Shown one piece after another: positions 6,659 to 15,622 of a stretch of 40,547 nucleotides of DNA. The notes beneath the pieces were generated by a model. That model made no database searches. It saw nothing but the letters and a program-made list of their open reading frames with translations, and was not told where the DNA came from. This DNA comes from Amycolatopsis orientalis DSM 43388 (GTDB lineage: Bacteria > Actinomycetota > Actinomycetes > Mycobacteriales > Pseudonocardiaceae), in the NCBI RefSeq assembly GCF_000411975.1, contig NZ_ASXG01000035.1, positions 1-40,547 of the forward strand, written 5' to 3'. Position 1 is the stretch's first letter. Every line of letters starts with the position of its first letter. Both the position numbers and the translations under genes were made by a program.

Positions 6659-7849
6659 TTGGACAGATCCCTGGCGGTCGAGCGATTGCTGCGCGATGTG
6701 CCGCCCCACGACCTCCCGGCCGCGCTGCGCTCCGCGCTGGCCGAGCATTTCGGCGCGAAAGCGGTCGAAATCTGGATGGCCGACTACGCGCTGACCGAAC
6801 TGTGCCAGGTGAAGACGCTGCCTTACACGACCGAACCGATCCCGGTCGAGGGCACCACGGCGGGGACGGCCTTCGTCGCCCAGGCCGCCACGTTCGACCA
6901 CGACCGCGACGGCGTGACCGGCTACCTGCCAGTGAGCGTCCGCGGCGACCGGCTCGGCATCCTGGCGGTGACCCTGCCGGAGGAACCGGAACCGCAGGTC
7001 TGGGCCGAGCTGGAAAGGTTCGCCGAGGCGCTGGCCCACGAACTGTTCGTCGCCGACCGCGACACCGATCTCTATCTCCAGGCCCGCCGTTCGTCCCGGT
7101 TGACGCTGGCGGCCGAGATGCAGTGGCAGCTGCTGCCCGGCCGGGCTTGCACTCGCGCCGAGTTCGCCCTCGGCGGCCAGCTCGAACCGGCCTACGCGAT
7201 CTACGGCGACTGCTTCGACTGGTCCGCCTCGGCCCAGAAGCTCGCCGTCACCCTGATCAACGGCATGGGCGAAGGCAGCGAAGCCGCGTTGCTGACCAAC
7301 CTCGCGGTCAACGCACTGCGCAACGCCCGCCGGGCCGGCGTCGAGCTGGACGCGCAGGCCGAACTGGCCGACCAGGCGGTCTACGCGCACTACCGCGGCG
7401 GCGCGCAGGTGGCCGCGCTGCTGCTGGAGTTCGATCTCGCCACCGGCATGGTCGATGTCGTCGACGCCGGGTCGCCGCGGCTGTGGGTGCTGCGCGACGG
7501 CAAGGCCGAGCGGATCCATTTCGAGGAACAGCTGCCGCTGGGCATGTTCGAGGACACGGTCTACGCCACGCACCGGTTCCAGGCCGTCGACGGAGACCGG
7601 TTCGTGTTCGTCAGCGACGGCGTGTACAACGCGGCCGGGCTCCTCGACGAACACTACGGAGACCGCGAGCTGGCCGAAGCGGTGGTGACGACCGCCGACC
7701 TGCCCGCGGCGCACGTGCCGGGCCGGATGCTGCGCGAACTCGCCGTCCGCCGGGACGGCGCCGAAGCCGAGGACGACGCGATGGTGGTCTGCCTGGACTG
7801 GTTCGGGCCGACACCGCTGGCGGGCGGCACCATCGCGGTGGCGCGGTGA
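6659..7849 (+). CDS. GAF domain plus SpoIIE/PP2C-like phosphatase with altered metal motifs
   Basis: This 396-residue protein has a GAF-like N-terminal half (about 1-140), a short linker and a PP2C/SpoIIE domain (about 145-380). The fold is clear from YGDCFDW (182-188), LINGMGEGSEAA (199-210), DAGSPRLWVLRDG (269-281), VSDGVYNAAG (318-327) and EDDAMVV (371-377). The usual GGDWYD is GDCFDW, and the usual D-V-x-GHG is NGMGEG, so one metal-binding aspartate is replaced by asparagine while the later SDG and DD motifs remain. Activity may be altered or lost. The TTG start at 6659 is chosen because AGGAGG precedes it by five bases. The protein converges on an RsbW-type kinase gene. Confidence 0.85.
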   Translation: MDRSLAVERLLRDVPPHDLPAALRSALAEHFGAKAVEIWMADYALTELCQVKTLPYTTEPIPVEGTTAGTAFVAQAATFDHDRDGVTGYLPVSVRGDRLGILAVTLPEEPEPQVWAELERFAEALAHELFVADRDTDLYLQARRSSRLTLAAEMQWQLLPGRACTRAEFALGGQLEPAYAIYGDCFDWSASAQKLAVTLINGMGEGSEAALLTNLAVNALRNARRAGVELDAQAELADQAVYAHYRGGAQVAALLLEFDLATGMVDVVDAGSPRLWVLRDGKAERIHFEEQLPLGMFEDTVYATHRFQAVDGDRFVFVSDGVYNAAGLLDEHYGDRELAEAVVTTADLPAAHVPGRMLRELAVRRDGAEAEDDAMVVCLDWFGPTPLAGGTIAVAR

Positions 7850-7867
7850 GCGGTGCCGGCCCGGGCC

Positions 7868-8368
7868 TCAGGCCGCAGTGTCCTGGCGCAGCGCAGCGGG
7901 CCGCCAGACCATCGTCACGGTCGTGCCGTGCTCGCCGGTGTCAATGCTCATCCGGTCGGTGACCTCGTCGATCAACGGCAAGCCCCGGCCGCCTGAGGAC
8001 GGCGCGGCCTTCCGTTCGGGAGCGATGCCGCAGCCGGTGTCGCTCACCGTCACCGTCACGGTGTCGCCTGCCCAGTCCGCGTACAGCCGGGTCCACCCGG
8101 TGCCGCCGGGATAGGCGTGCGCCGCGACGTTGGCCAAGGCCTCGTAGGCGGCCAGCGTGATGTCGAATTCGCTGCGCGCGTCCAGCGGCAGTTCCTTCAG
8201 CCAGTGCGCGAGTTTCTGCCGCAGGATCGCCGCCTCGCGCGGCTGTGCCGGTGCGAGTTCTTCGAAACGCGACTTGACCGAAGCGTCAATGGGTGCACTG
8301 ACGACGGGCGGTGCCGCCGGTTCGGCCTCGCTCCTTTCCACGCTCGGGTCGGGAGTATTCCGGTACAC
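7868..8368 (-). CDS. RsbW-type anti-sigma factor / serine kinase (GHKL ATPase)
   Basis: This 166-residue protein has a 40-residue flexible N-terminus and a GHKL ATPase domain with N-box EALANVAAHAY (76-86), DTGCGI (110-115), GGRGLPLI (126-133) and GTTVTM (148-153). RsbW-like proteins bind a sigma factor or phosphorylate an STAS antagonist, and are released when a PP2C phosphatase acts. No sigma gene or STAS antagonist is adjacent, so the partner is unknown. The nearby GAF-PP2C protein is the obvious candidate counterpart. The GTG start at 8368 follows GGAG. A weak SigB-like promoter match lies upstream (8427-8452), which would suggest feedback control. Confidence 0.87.
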   Translation of the reverse strand: MYRNTPDPSVERSEAEPAAPPVVSAPIDASVKSRFEELAPAQPREAAILRQKLAHWLKELPLDARSEFDITLAAYEALANVAAHAYPGGTGWTRLYADWAGDTVTVTVSDTGCGIAPERKAAPSSGGRGLPLIDEVTDRMSIDTGEHGTTVTMVWRPAALRQDTAA

Positions 8369-8426
8369 GATCTACTCCTTCCTGCCGCCGCCCGCGACTT
8401 GCGGCCGCGGGCGTTGAAACTGTGGG

Positions 8427-8452
8427 GTACCCGGGAGGTTCGTTTCTCATTC
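8427..8452 (-). promoter_or_regulatory. Weak SigB-type promoter candidate before the RsbW-like gene
   Basis: Minus strand GAAT, 16 bases, then GGGTAC fits the loose Streptomyces SigB consensus (GNNT, 14-16 bases, GGGTAC/T) but lacks the GTTT seen in the other candidates of this window. The gene starts about 60 bases downstream. In other actinomycetes the anti-sigma gene is often under its own sigma factor, which makes the position plausible. Confidence 0.3.
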
Positions 8453-8510
8453 GTGATCTGCGTCCGCGGGTCTCCGCCGCTGGTGGAGCGGGCAAGATTA
8501 AAGTAGGGCG

Positions 8511-9116
8511 GTGACTTTTGCTCGGTTTCGCCTCGCGCTGGCGATCGTGGTGGCGGTCGCGGTCAGCGGGTGCTCCGCATCGGTCCAGGGGGTGGCGGCG
8601 CCTTCTCGTGCTGAGCAGAGCGGTCCGTCGTCCCCGCCGGGGAGCCAGATTGCGGTGGCGCCGAAGGTTTCCGCTCCGGTCAACGTGGACAAGTTCCTCG
8701 CGGATCCGTGCGGCATGCTGACGCCGGCGCAGCTGTCCGCGTTGCAGCTGAGCCAGCCGAAGGCGGACAAAGCGGCCAGCGGCGCCGGTTGCGGCTGGCG
8801 GTTCAGCGACGGATACACGGCGGTCAGCGCGACATTTCTGACCACCGTGAAAAACGGCCTGACCAACGCCTATCGGCAAAATGCGTCCGGCTATTACGAA
8901 AACGGCTACTTCGAGCCGACGGTCGTGAGCGGTTTTCCGGCTGTGCTGGCCAATACCGCGGACCGCCGGAGCCAGGGACAGGCGTCGATGCTGGTCGGAG
9001 TGTCGGACCAGACCGAAATGCTGGTGCTGATTCAGGGGACGCCGGGCAGCGACGCCACCCGAGCGGTCACGAACGTGACCAGGGCGGTTTTGTCGACAAT
9101 GCAGGGTGCTGGCTGA
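8511..9116 (+). CDS. DUF3558-type secreted lipoprotein
   Basis: This 201-residue protein begins with a short positive N-terminus, a hydrophobic stretch (LALAIVVAVAV) and the lipobox VSGC, so it should be lipid-anchored at Cys21 on the outer face of the membrane. A Ser/Pro-rich linker (22-55) leads to a DUF3558 domain with the typical DPCGMLTPAQL start and paired cysteines (CGMLT, GCGWRF). DUF3558 proteins are abundant in Pseudonocardiaceae; their role is unknown. The GTG start at 8511 follows AGGG closely. The gene is divergent from the RsbW-like gene. Confidence 0.85.
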   Translation: MTFARFRLALAIVVAVAVSGCSASVQGVAAPSRAEQSGPSSPPGSQIAVAPKVSAPVNVDKFLADPCGMLTPAQLSALQLSQPKADKAASGAGCGWRFSDGYTAVSATFLTTVKNGLTNAYRQNASGYYENGYFEPTVVSGFPAVLANTADRRSQGQASMLVGVSDQTEMLVLIQGTPGSDATRAVTNVTRAVLSTMQGAG

Positions 9117-9495
9117 GACGCCGCGATCCTGGGGCGCGCGATGCGGAACGGATCCGGTTCCGGCCGGCGGGTACTCCGATCGTGCTCACGGTTACTGCTG
9201 ATGGGCAATCCCGCGCACGGCCTGGCGTGAGCACTTCGACAGGACGCGTGCGCCGATCAGTCCCGTCGCGCTGACGGCGGGGAGAAACCCTTCAGGGCGA
9301 AGCGGTCTTCCGTACCAAGTGACGGCCGCATCGCCGGTCGCGGGCGTGCCGTGGCTCGACGAACTCGGCACCGCCGGGCTCCCGGTTTGCGCCCGGTTCG
9401 CTGGCTGGTCCGCGGCTCGGCGTCGCCGCATGGTGGGCGGGCGGGGCCTCGGCTGCCGAAGCGGGCGGGGCTGGTTCTCGGAAGGGACTCTTGCG
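9117..9495 (+). other. Gap with no convincing gene; short inverted repeat
   Basis: Open frames here are G/C-driven and lack a start with a ribosome-binding site. The one structured element is CGGAAC-N7-GTTCCG (9144-9162), centred on GGATCC, about 30 bases after the lipoprotein stop. It could be a weak terminator or a binding site. The last bases before 9496 hold the ribosome-binding site of the next gene. Confidence 0.5.
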
Positions 9496-10092
9496 ATGAC
9501 CGCTGTTGCGCGCGGAAGCCGTTCCCGGTGCTTGGCCGCCGACCACGGGGTCGCGTTGCGTTCGCTGCGCACGGCGGCCGAGCACTACGCCGCGCTGGGG
9601 TGGCCGGTGCTGCCGGGGCCGGTGTGCGACGGGCTGACGACCTGGCATCCGGTCAGTTTCGAGCTGCTCGGCGGCCGGGAGGCGACGGTTCCCCGGTCCT
9701 CGGCGACCGTCGACCGGCGCGTGGTCGCGGGGTGGTGGTCGGTGCATCGGCAGGCGATTCTCGCGCCGGTGGGGGAGCACTTCGACGTCTTGCGCGCGCC
9801 GACGCACCTTGGCTGGCGGTCGCTCGCCGCGTTCGACGGCGGGCGGCCGCTCGGTCCGATGGCGTTGTCGCCGCACGGGGCGTTCTTCTTCGTGACGCCC
9901 GGCCGTTGCGGGAACTGCGAACTCGCGCCCGGGGTCGAGGTCGTTTCGCCGGGAGAACTCGTGGTCCTTCCGCCGAGCCGGGTCGTCGCGGGCGTCGTCT
10001 GGTGGCGCATTTCACCGCTGGAGCGCGACACGTTGGGCGACGGCGCGGAGATTCTGCGCAAGCTGGCCGAACTTTCGCGTGAATCGTCGTAA
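9496..10092 (+). CDS. Short protein with bifunctional primase/polymerase (Prim-Pol)-like N-terminal fold
   Basis: This 198-residue protein contains AAEHYAALGWPVLPG (27-41), the typical opening of Prim-Pol domains found in actinobacterial replication and phage proteins. It then has GRCGNCELAPGVEVVSPGEL, with a CxxC pair, and VVLPPSRVVAGVVWW near the C-terminus. Only a short version is present, with no helicase part, and I cannot see the acidic catalytic triad with confidence. Stand-alone forms like this are common in Amycolatopsis and Pseudonocardia but uncharacterised. I chose the ATG at 9496 because GGAAGGG precedes it; the frame is open further upstream to 9319. The neighbours give no functional hint. 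Confidence 0.7.
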   Translation: MTAVARGSRSRCLAADHGVALRSLRTAAEHYAALGWPVLPGPVCDGLTTWHPVSFELLGGREATVPRSSATVDRRVVAGWWSVHRQAILAPVGEHFDVLRAPTHLGWRSLAAFDGGRPLGPMALSPHGAFFFVTPGRCGNCELAPGVEVVSPGELVVLPPSRVVAGVVWWRISPLERDTLGDGAEILRKLAELSRESS

Positions 10093-10189
10093 CAGGGCAT
10101 CACACGTCCAGGTGGTCTCGCGGTTGTCCGCGCGCTTGATCGGTTATCCGAGTGCGGACCGCTGGGCCGCGAGGGAAGAAAGGAGCGCC

Positions 10190-10411
10190 ATGACTGTCTG
10201 GTGGGAACTGGCGGAAGCACCCGCGGGGATCCGGCCGCAAGCGCCGCCGTCCGCGGGGCGGCTGCGTCGGCTCGGGGTGCCGAAGGAGGCGCCAGCGGAC
10301 CAGCCCGTTGCGGTGCGGGGATCTCGGCCCGGCGAGCGTGGTTCCCCGTCTGTGGCGGAGCGAGCAAGGGAAAGCCTTGGGCCGCAAGAGAGTCCTCCGC
10401 AAGAGCCGTGA
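10190..10411 (+). CDS. Hypothetical 73-residue protein
   Basis: The ATG at 10190 follows AAAGGAG at five-base spacing, a strong ribosome-binding site. The product starts MTVWWELAEAPAG and continues as a Pro/Arg/Gly-rich, probably disordered chain with no recognised domain, signal or membrane segment. It lies 97 bases after the Prim-Pol-like gene on the same strand and could share its transcript. The coding evidence is the start site and frame length only. Confidence 0.4.
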   Translation: MTVWWELAEAPAGIRPQAPPSAGRLRRLGVPKEAPADQPVAVRGSRPGERGSPSVAERARESLGPQESPPQEP

Positions 10412-10454
10412 CCTTACGGTGACCGCACTGGATTGCCCCGCCACGTGGGCGGGT

Positions 10455-10478
10455 GATTTCGTTGGCGGACAAGGGTAA
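10455..10478 (+). promoter_or_regulatory. Possible SigB-type promoter facing the antiporter gene
   Basis: GATT, 14 bases, GGGTAA on the plus strand matches the pattern of the promoters at 14388-14412 and 14987-15011. Downstream is an ATG at 10489 behind GAGGGA, opening a frame that runs antisense into the end of the antiporter gene. No protein-like features are seen in that frame. It may be fortuitous or may drive an antisense transcript. Confidence 0.25.
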
Positions 10479-10588
10479 TCGAGGGAACATGCTCGCTGCG
10501 CGGGGCGGGTGGGCGCTCGCGTCCGTGCTGAGCCCGGGCGGTCGCTTTCCGGCCCGCGCACCCGGGAAACGCGAGCATTTTCCGGGGG

Positions 10589-11845
10589 CTAACTGCCCGT
10601 CTCGTCCGGGAGCCGCCGCGGCACGCGCCCCCTGCTCCTCGACCCGGCGCATCACCGGTGCGGCCAGAATCCCGTGGATCAGCACGGAAAGCGCCACCGC
10701 CAGCGCGCCCGCCCGCCACAGCTGGTCCGCGCCGGGCAGGTCGGCCTGGTGGAGTCCGTAGGCCAGGTAGTAGAGGGTGCCGATGCCGCGCACGCCGAAG
10801 AACGCGATCGCCAGCGCGGCCCGTCCGCGGGCGGGGGACCGGAGGAGCGAACCGATCCCGGTCAGCGGCCGGACGACGAAGACCGCGACGGCCGCGAAGA
10901 GGATTTCGCGCACGGTGACTCCGCGGAGCAGACCATCGCCGAGCGCGAAGCCCAGTCCCAGCAGGGTGATCGCGACGAAAAGCCGTTCGAGCTGGCGGCC
11001 GAAGGTGTGCAGGACCTCGTGGTAGCCGTGCGAGCGTTCGCTGGTCCGCACGCACACCGCGGCGGTGAACACGGCGAGGAAACCGTTGCCGTGCAGCAGT
11101 TCCGCCACCGCGAACGGCAGGAAGGCCAGTGCCAGCAGGACCAGCCCGTCGGAGTATTCGGCCAGCCGGAAGCGCGACGACGGGATGCGGAAGAACGCCC
11201 ACGCCAGCAGCCGTCCGACGACGAGCCCGACCGCCACGCCGATCGGCAGCGGTGCCAGCACGTCCGTGCCGATCGACACGTGCGTGCCGGCCAGCAGCAG
11301 CGCGACGAGGACGAACGGCATGGCGAGACCGTCGTTGAGGCCCGCCTCCGTGGTGAGCGTGAAGCGGATCTCGTTGTCCCGCGCGAGATCCGGGTCCGCG
11401 CCGGGTGCCGGAACCCGACATCCCCGGCCAGCACCGGGTCGGTCGGGGAGAGCGCGGAACCCAGCAGCACCGCGGCGGCGGGCGCGAGGCCGAGCCACCA
11501 CCAGCCGAGCACCGCGACCGCCGCGATCGAAAGCGGCATGGCGACGAACAGCAGCCGCCACGGCGACATCCACTTGCGCACCCCGAACGGCCGGTCCACG
11601 GACAGGCCGGCGCCCGCGAGCGCGAGCACGATGCCGAGCTGGGTGAACGACTCCACGACGTCCGGGTGCCGGGCGGGGGAGGCCCAGTCGCCGAGGTACG
11701 GCAACGGCAGCAGACCGAGCAGGAGCCCGGCGAGCAGCATCACCAGCGGCGTGGAGAACGGGCGGTCGGCAACCAGTTTCGGCAGCACGGCCGCGGCGAG
11801 CGCGAGCAGTCCGGCGACGCCGAACACGACCGGGAGGTTGGGCAC
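10589..11845 (-). pseudogene. CPA1/NhaP-type Na+/H+ antiporter, frameshifted twice
   Basis: The N-terminal part (from GTG 11845, VPNLPVVFGVAGLLALAAAV) and the middle part (DNEIRFTLTTEAGLNDGLAMPFV through FFGVRGIGTLYYLAYGLHQADLPGA) are clearly one cation/proton antiporter of about 418 residues with 11-12 hydrophobic segments. It includes the SPTDPVLA and EAGLNDG motifs that carry the ion-binding acidic residues. They lie in different frames. One base is missing at the CCC of 11414-11416, breaking the frame just after SPTDPVLAGDVG. One extra base in the C5 run at 10628-10632 restores the original frame, which then ends in TAG at 10589 with a plausible tail (LPDETGS). Two compensating shifts suggest either sequence error or a nonfunctional gene. 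It follows the Clp gene by one base. Confidence 0.82.
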
Positions 11846-11846
11846 C

Positions 11847-14352
11847 TCAGGCGGTCGCCGAGGGGTCGAAGCGAAGTCCTTCGTCGCCCGCGTCCACCCG
11901 CACCACAGTGCCGGGCGCGACATCGCCGGACAGCAGCTTGCTCGACAGCGGGTTGTCCACGTACCGCTGGATCGCCCGCCGCAGCGGCCGCGCGCCGAAC
12001 TGCGGTTCGTAGCCCAGCTCGCTGATCCGGCGCACCGCCTCCGGGGTGAATTCGACGGTCAAGCCCTGGGCGTGGGCCCGCCGTTTCGTGCGCTCCAGCA
12101 GCAGTTCGGTGATCCGGTCGAGCTGGTCGGCCTCCAGCCGCAGGAAGACCACGATCTCGTCGATCCGGTTGAGGAACTCCGGCCGGAACGCTTCGCGCAG
12201 CCGCCGCATGAGCCGTTCGCGCAGCTGGTCGCCGTCGCCGTCGGCGGGCTGGACGAAGCCGAGCGCGCCGTGGGTCGAGCTGCCGACCAGGTCCGAGCCC
12301 AGGTTGCTGGTCATGATGAGCACGGTGTTGGCGAAGTTGACCGTGCGGCCGCGCCCGTCGGTGAGCCGGCCGTCGTCGAGGACCTGCAGCAGCACGTTGA
12401 ACAGATCCGGATGCGCCTTCTCGATCTCGTCCAGCAGCACCACCGAGTACGGGCGGCGCCGCACGGCCTCGGTGAGCTGGCCGGCGTCCTCGTACCCGAC
12501 GTACCCGGGCGGCGAACCGATCAGCCTGCTGACGGTGTGCCGCTCGGAGTACTCGCTCATGTCGATGCGCACCATGCTGTCCTGGTCGCCGAACAGCGCC
12601 TCGGCCAGCGCCCGCGCGAGCTCCGTCTTGCCGACGCCGGTGGGACCGAGGAACAGGAAGCTGCCGAACGGCCGGTCCGGCTCGGCGAGCCCGGCGCGGG
12701 ACCGCCGCACCGCCTCGGCGACCGCGCGCACGGCGTCGTCCTGGCCGATCACGCGGTCGTGCAGGTGCTCTTCCAGGCCCAGCAGGCGTTCCCGTTCGGT
12801 CTCGGTCAGCCGCGCGGCCGGCACGCCGGTCAGCCGGGAGACGACCTCGGCGATGTCCGCGTCGGTGACCTCCACCGGGCCGCCGGGGCGCTCGACCGGT
12901 TGGTCGAGGCGTTTCCGCAGGTCGGCGATCTCGTCGCGGAGCGAGGACGCGCGTTCGAAGTTCTCTTCGGCGACGGCTTGGTCCTTCTCGAGCCGCAGCT
13001 GGTCGAGCCTGCTCTGCAGCTCGCGCTGGCCGTCCGGCTTGGTCCGCGCGCGCAGCCGCACGCGAGCCCCGGCCTGGTCGATCAGGTCGATCGCCTTGTC
13101 CGGCAGGAAGCGTTCGGTGAGACAGCGGTCGGACAGGTCGACGGCCGCCCGCAGCGCGTCGTCGGTGTAGTGGACCTGGTGGTGCGCCTCGTAGCGGTCG
13201 CGCAGGCCGTGCAGGATCGACACGGCGTCCTCGACGGTCGGCTCGGGCACCAGGATCGGCTGGAAGCGGCGTTCGAGCGCTGGATCCCGTTCGATGCCGG
13301 TGCGGTACTCGTCGAGCGTGGTCGCCCCGACGATGTGCAGTTCGCCGCGCGCGAGCGCTGGTTTCAGCATGTTCCCGGCGCCTTGGCCGCCGCTGCCCTC
13401 GCTCGCTCCGGCGCCGACGATGGTGTGCAGCTCGTCGACGAAGACGATCAGCTGGTCTCGGTGCTCGCGGATCTGCTTGAGCAGCGCGGACATCCGCTCC
13501 TCGAAATCGCCGCGGTACCGCGTTCCGGCGACCATCGCGGTGAGGTCGAGCTGGACGACGTGCCGGCCGCTGAGGAGGTCCGGCACGTCGTCGTCGGCGA
13601 GCCGCTGGGCAAGGCCCTCCACGATCGCGGTCTTGCCGACGCCGGCCTCGCCGATCAGCACGGGATTGTTCTTGGTGCGCCGCGAAAGCACCTCGACGGG
13701 TCTGCTCGATCTCGTCGTCCCGGCCGATCACCGGGTCGATGCGGCCTTCGCGGGCGCGGGCGGTGAGGTCCTCGCCGTAGTGCGCGAGGGTCGGGGTGTC
13801 CTGGAGCGGGGTCGCCCCCGGCCCGTCCGCGGGGGAATCCTGCCGGAGACGGTCGATGGTGACGCCCTCTTCCCGGAGGATGCGGCCCGCTTCGGACTCC
13901 TCGTTGGCGGCCAGCGCGGCCAGCAGGTGTTCCGGGCCGATGAAGGGGGAGCCGAGGCCGCGGGCGAGCTGGTGGGCGTCGATCAGCGTGCGTTTCGCGC
14001 CCGGGGCCAGCGCGGACGCCGTGGTCTCGCCGCTCGCCGCGTGGTCGCGTTCGATGCGTTCGGCGACCTTGGCCGGGTCGACCCCGGCGCGGGCGAGCGC
14101 CTGCGCGGTGGCCGGCAGCTGGGTCGCGGCCCACAGCAGGTGCTGGGTGTCGACATGCCGTCCGCCCCACGCGCCCGCGCGGTCCGCCGCCTCCGCGACG
14201 AGCCCGCGGGCCTGGTCGGTGAGCAGCCGCGACACGTCGACCGAGTAGCCGCGGCGGCCGGGCGCGGCCTGGCCGAAGAACTGCGACAGGAACTGGTCGA
14301 ACGGGCTGTTTCCCTGCCCGGGCGGGAAAAATCCGGTCATCGGAGCGCTCAC
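11847..14352 (-). pseudogene. ClpC-like AAA+ ATPase (Clp chaperone/protease ATPase), frameshifted
   Basis: Corrected, this is an 834-residue double-AAA+ protein. It has an N-terminal Clp repeat domain (about 30-180), NBD1 with GEAGVGKT (about 233-240) and VFVDELHTI, a UVR-like coil with EENFERASSLRDEI typical of ClpC rather than ClpB, NBD2 with GPTGVGKTELARALAEALFG, and the ClpB/C C-terminal domain. Such proteins unfold substrates, often for ClpP. The frame breaks at residue 218: an extra base in the GGG at 13698-13700 separates DDEIEQT from [14 protein letters not shown]. Both halves are otherwise intact. The start is GTG 14352 or ATG 14340. A near-perfect SigB-type promoter lies 36 bases upstream, so it looks like a stress-induced Clp. 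Confidence 0.85.
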
Positions 14353-14387
14353 ATCTCAACGGCTCGAAATCGGGGTCGGAAGGGCGC

Positions 14388-14412
14388 TTACCCGCTGTCC
14401 CGGGCGGTAAAC
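14388..14412 (-). promoter_or_regulatory. SigB/SigF-type promoter for the Clp gene
   Basis: Minus strand GTTT (14412-14409), 15 bases, GGGTAA (14393-14388) matches the general-stress sigma consensus of actinobacteria (mycobacterial SigF GTTT-N15-17-GGGTAT; Streptomyces SigB GNNT-N14-16-GGGTAC/T). The expected start of transcription would leave a leader of about 30 bases before the GTG at 14352. Confidence 0.7.
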
Positions 14413-14555
14413 GGGCGCCCGGGCAGACCCGGTGCGGACCGACGACGAGACCGGCGCCCGGGTGTCTGCCGACCAGGCCAGCTCCGACGAACTCGGCGGC
14501 CGCGTCCTGGTCGTCGGCGAAAACGGCGGTTTCACCGTGCGCTGAGGCCGCGGGC

Positions 14556-14954
14556 TCACCGGAGGCCGGCGGCCCAGAGCAGGCAGTGCACCACCCCGGT
14601 GAGCCCCGCTTCCCGCGCGGCCAGGCCGAGCTGGACCTCGAGCGCTTCGGGGTCGCCGTTCAGCTCCGCCAGCACCGCCCGCAGCGCGGCGCGCACCCCG
14701 GGGCCGAGCTCGTCCACGTCGGCGGCCACCGCGTCCTCGCCCACCGCCACCGCGGTGAACACCGCGTCCCGCGGCTGCGGCCCGAACCGGTCGGCGACCG
14801 CCTCGCAACAGCGGTGCACCAGGCCGCGCAGCACGCGCAGCCGGGCGGGCGGGGTGTCGAGTCCGCCGAGCAGCCGGACCACCTCGTCGAGGTCGCCGGT
14901 GCGGGTCGCGAGGACGAGGTCGTCCGCGAGGGAGGCCGTCGGATCGGGGGCCAT
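14556..14954 (-). CDS. Hypothetical helical protein with SigB-type promoter
   Basis: This 132-residue protein of mostly helical, leucine- and valine-rich character contains [25 protein letters not shown], which resembles a single helical-hairpin repeat, and [15 protein letters not shown]. There is no signal peptide or membrane segment, and I do not recognise the family. The ATG at 14954 follows GGAG with six-base spacing. A GATT-N15-GGGTAA promoter lies 33 bases upstream, matching that of the Clp gene, so the two may be induced together. It lies between the Clp gene and the divergent split-ligD operon. Confidence 0.7.
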   Translation of the reverse strand: MAPDPTASLADDLVLATRTGDLDEVVRLLGGLDTPPARLRVLRGLVHRCCEAVADRFGPQPRDAVFTAVAVGEDAVAADVDELGPGVRAALRAVLAELNGDPEALEVQLGLAAREAGLTGVVHCLLWAAGLR

Positions 14955-14986
14955 GGGTCGCTCCTTGCCTGCCGGGAACCGTTCGC

Positions 14987-15011
14987 TTACCCGGGTGGCG
15001 AGCGGTCAATC
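14987..15011 (-). promoter_or_regulatory. SigB/SigF-type promoter for the small helical protein
   Basis: Minus strand GATT (15011-15008), 15 bases, GGGTAA (14992-14987). It has the same -10 and spacer length as the Clp promoter and one mismatch from GTTT. It lies in the divergent gap shared with the ligD operon. Confidence 0.6.
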
Positions 15012-15061
15012 ACGTTTCGCGCCCCGGGTGCGGGGGCACCCGGACGAGCGGAGGTGGTGGG

Positions 15062-15622
15062 ATGTCCTCGAAGGACCGGCTGGCCGAGTACCGCGCCAAG
15101 CGCGACCGGCGGCGGACGCCGGAACCGAGCGGGGGCCGCCGGAACGCCGAACCGGTGTTCGTCGTCCAGCGGCACGACGCGAGCAGCCTGCACTTCGACT
15201 TCCGGTTGGAGATCGGCGGCGTCCTCGTCTCGTGGTCGGTGCCGAAGGGCCCGTCGCTCGATCCCCGGGACCGGCGGCTCGCCATCCGCACCGAGGACCA
15301 CCCGCTCGACTACGCGCGCTTCGAGGGTGCCATCCCGGCCGACGAGTACGGCGGCGGCACCGTGATCGTGTGGGACACCGGCACGTTCGACATGCGCACC
15401 GGCGATTCCGCCGAGAAAGCCCTCGAAGACGGCCACCTCAAGGTGTGTTTGCACGGCGAAAAGCTGCGTGGCGCCTTCTCCCTGATCCGCCGCAGCTCGT
15501 CCGGCCAGGAGCAGTGGCTGCTGATAAAAAAGGACGACGAGGGCGCCGACCGCCGCCGCAAGCCCGCGAAGACGCAGCTCGAATCCGTCCTCACCGGCCG
15601 TACCAACCAGGATCTCGAATGA
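15062..15622 (+). CDS. ligD: LigD-type 3'-phosphoesterase (stand-alone PE domain)
   Basis: This 186-residue protein is the 3'-end-healing domain of LigD. It contains [25 protein letters not shown] and [12 protein letters not shown]. His38, His44, Asp46, Arg48, His80 and Tyr84 match the metal- and phosphate-binding residues known for the Pseudomonas LigD PE domain. It trims 3'-ribonucleotides and phosphates before non-homologous end joining. The ATG at 15062 follows GGAGG. It is the first gene of a three-gene operon in which the LigD domains are separate chains in the order PE, ligase, polymerase; the next gene overlaps by ATGA. No Ku gene is in the window. Confidence 0.92.
   Translation: MSSKDRLAEYRAKRDRRRTPEPSGGRRNAEPVFVVQRHDASSLHFDFRLEIGGVLVSWSVPKGPSLDPRDRRLAIRTEDHPLDYARFEGAIPADEYGGGTVIVWDTGTFDMRTGDSAEKALEDGHLKVCLHGEKLRGAFSLIRRSSSGQEQWLLIKKDDEGADRRRKPAKTQLESVLTGRTNQDLE

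Noticed and set aside
9585..11573. 662-codon minus-strand open frame
   Set aside because: Only its first part is antiporter sequence. Beyond about 10630 it runs without stops antisense over the 73-residue and Prim-Pol-like genes because of high GC and the frameshift.
10674..13766. 1030-codon plus-strand open frame
   Set aside because: It is the antisense of the Clp and antiporter genes, rich in Arg/Gly/His, with no domain.
14432..14545. 37-codon plus-strand ORF ([11 protein letters not shown]... to GGFTVR)
   Set aside because: Third-position GC is coding-like, but there is no ribosome-binding site and no recognised similarity. It may be a relic.
13294..15060. Long plus-strand frame reading into the split ligD genes
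   Set aside because: The part before 15619 is antisense or out of frame; the ligase starts at the ATG overlapping the phosphoesterase stop.
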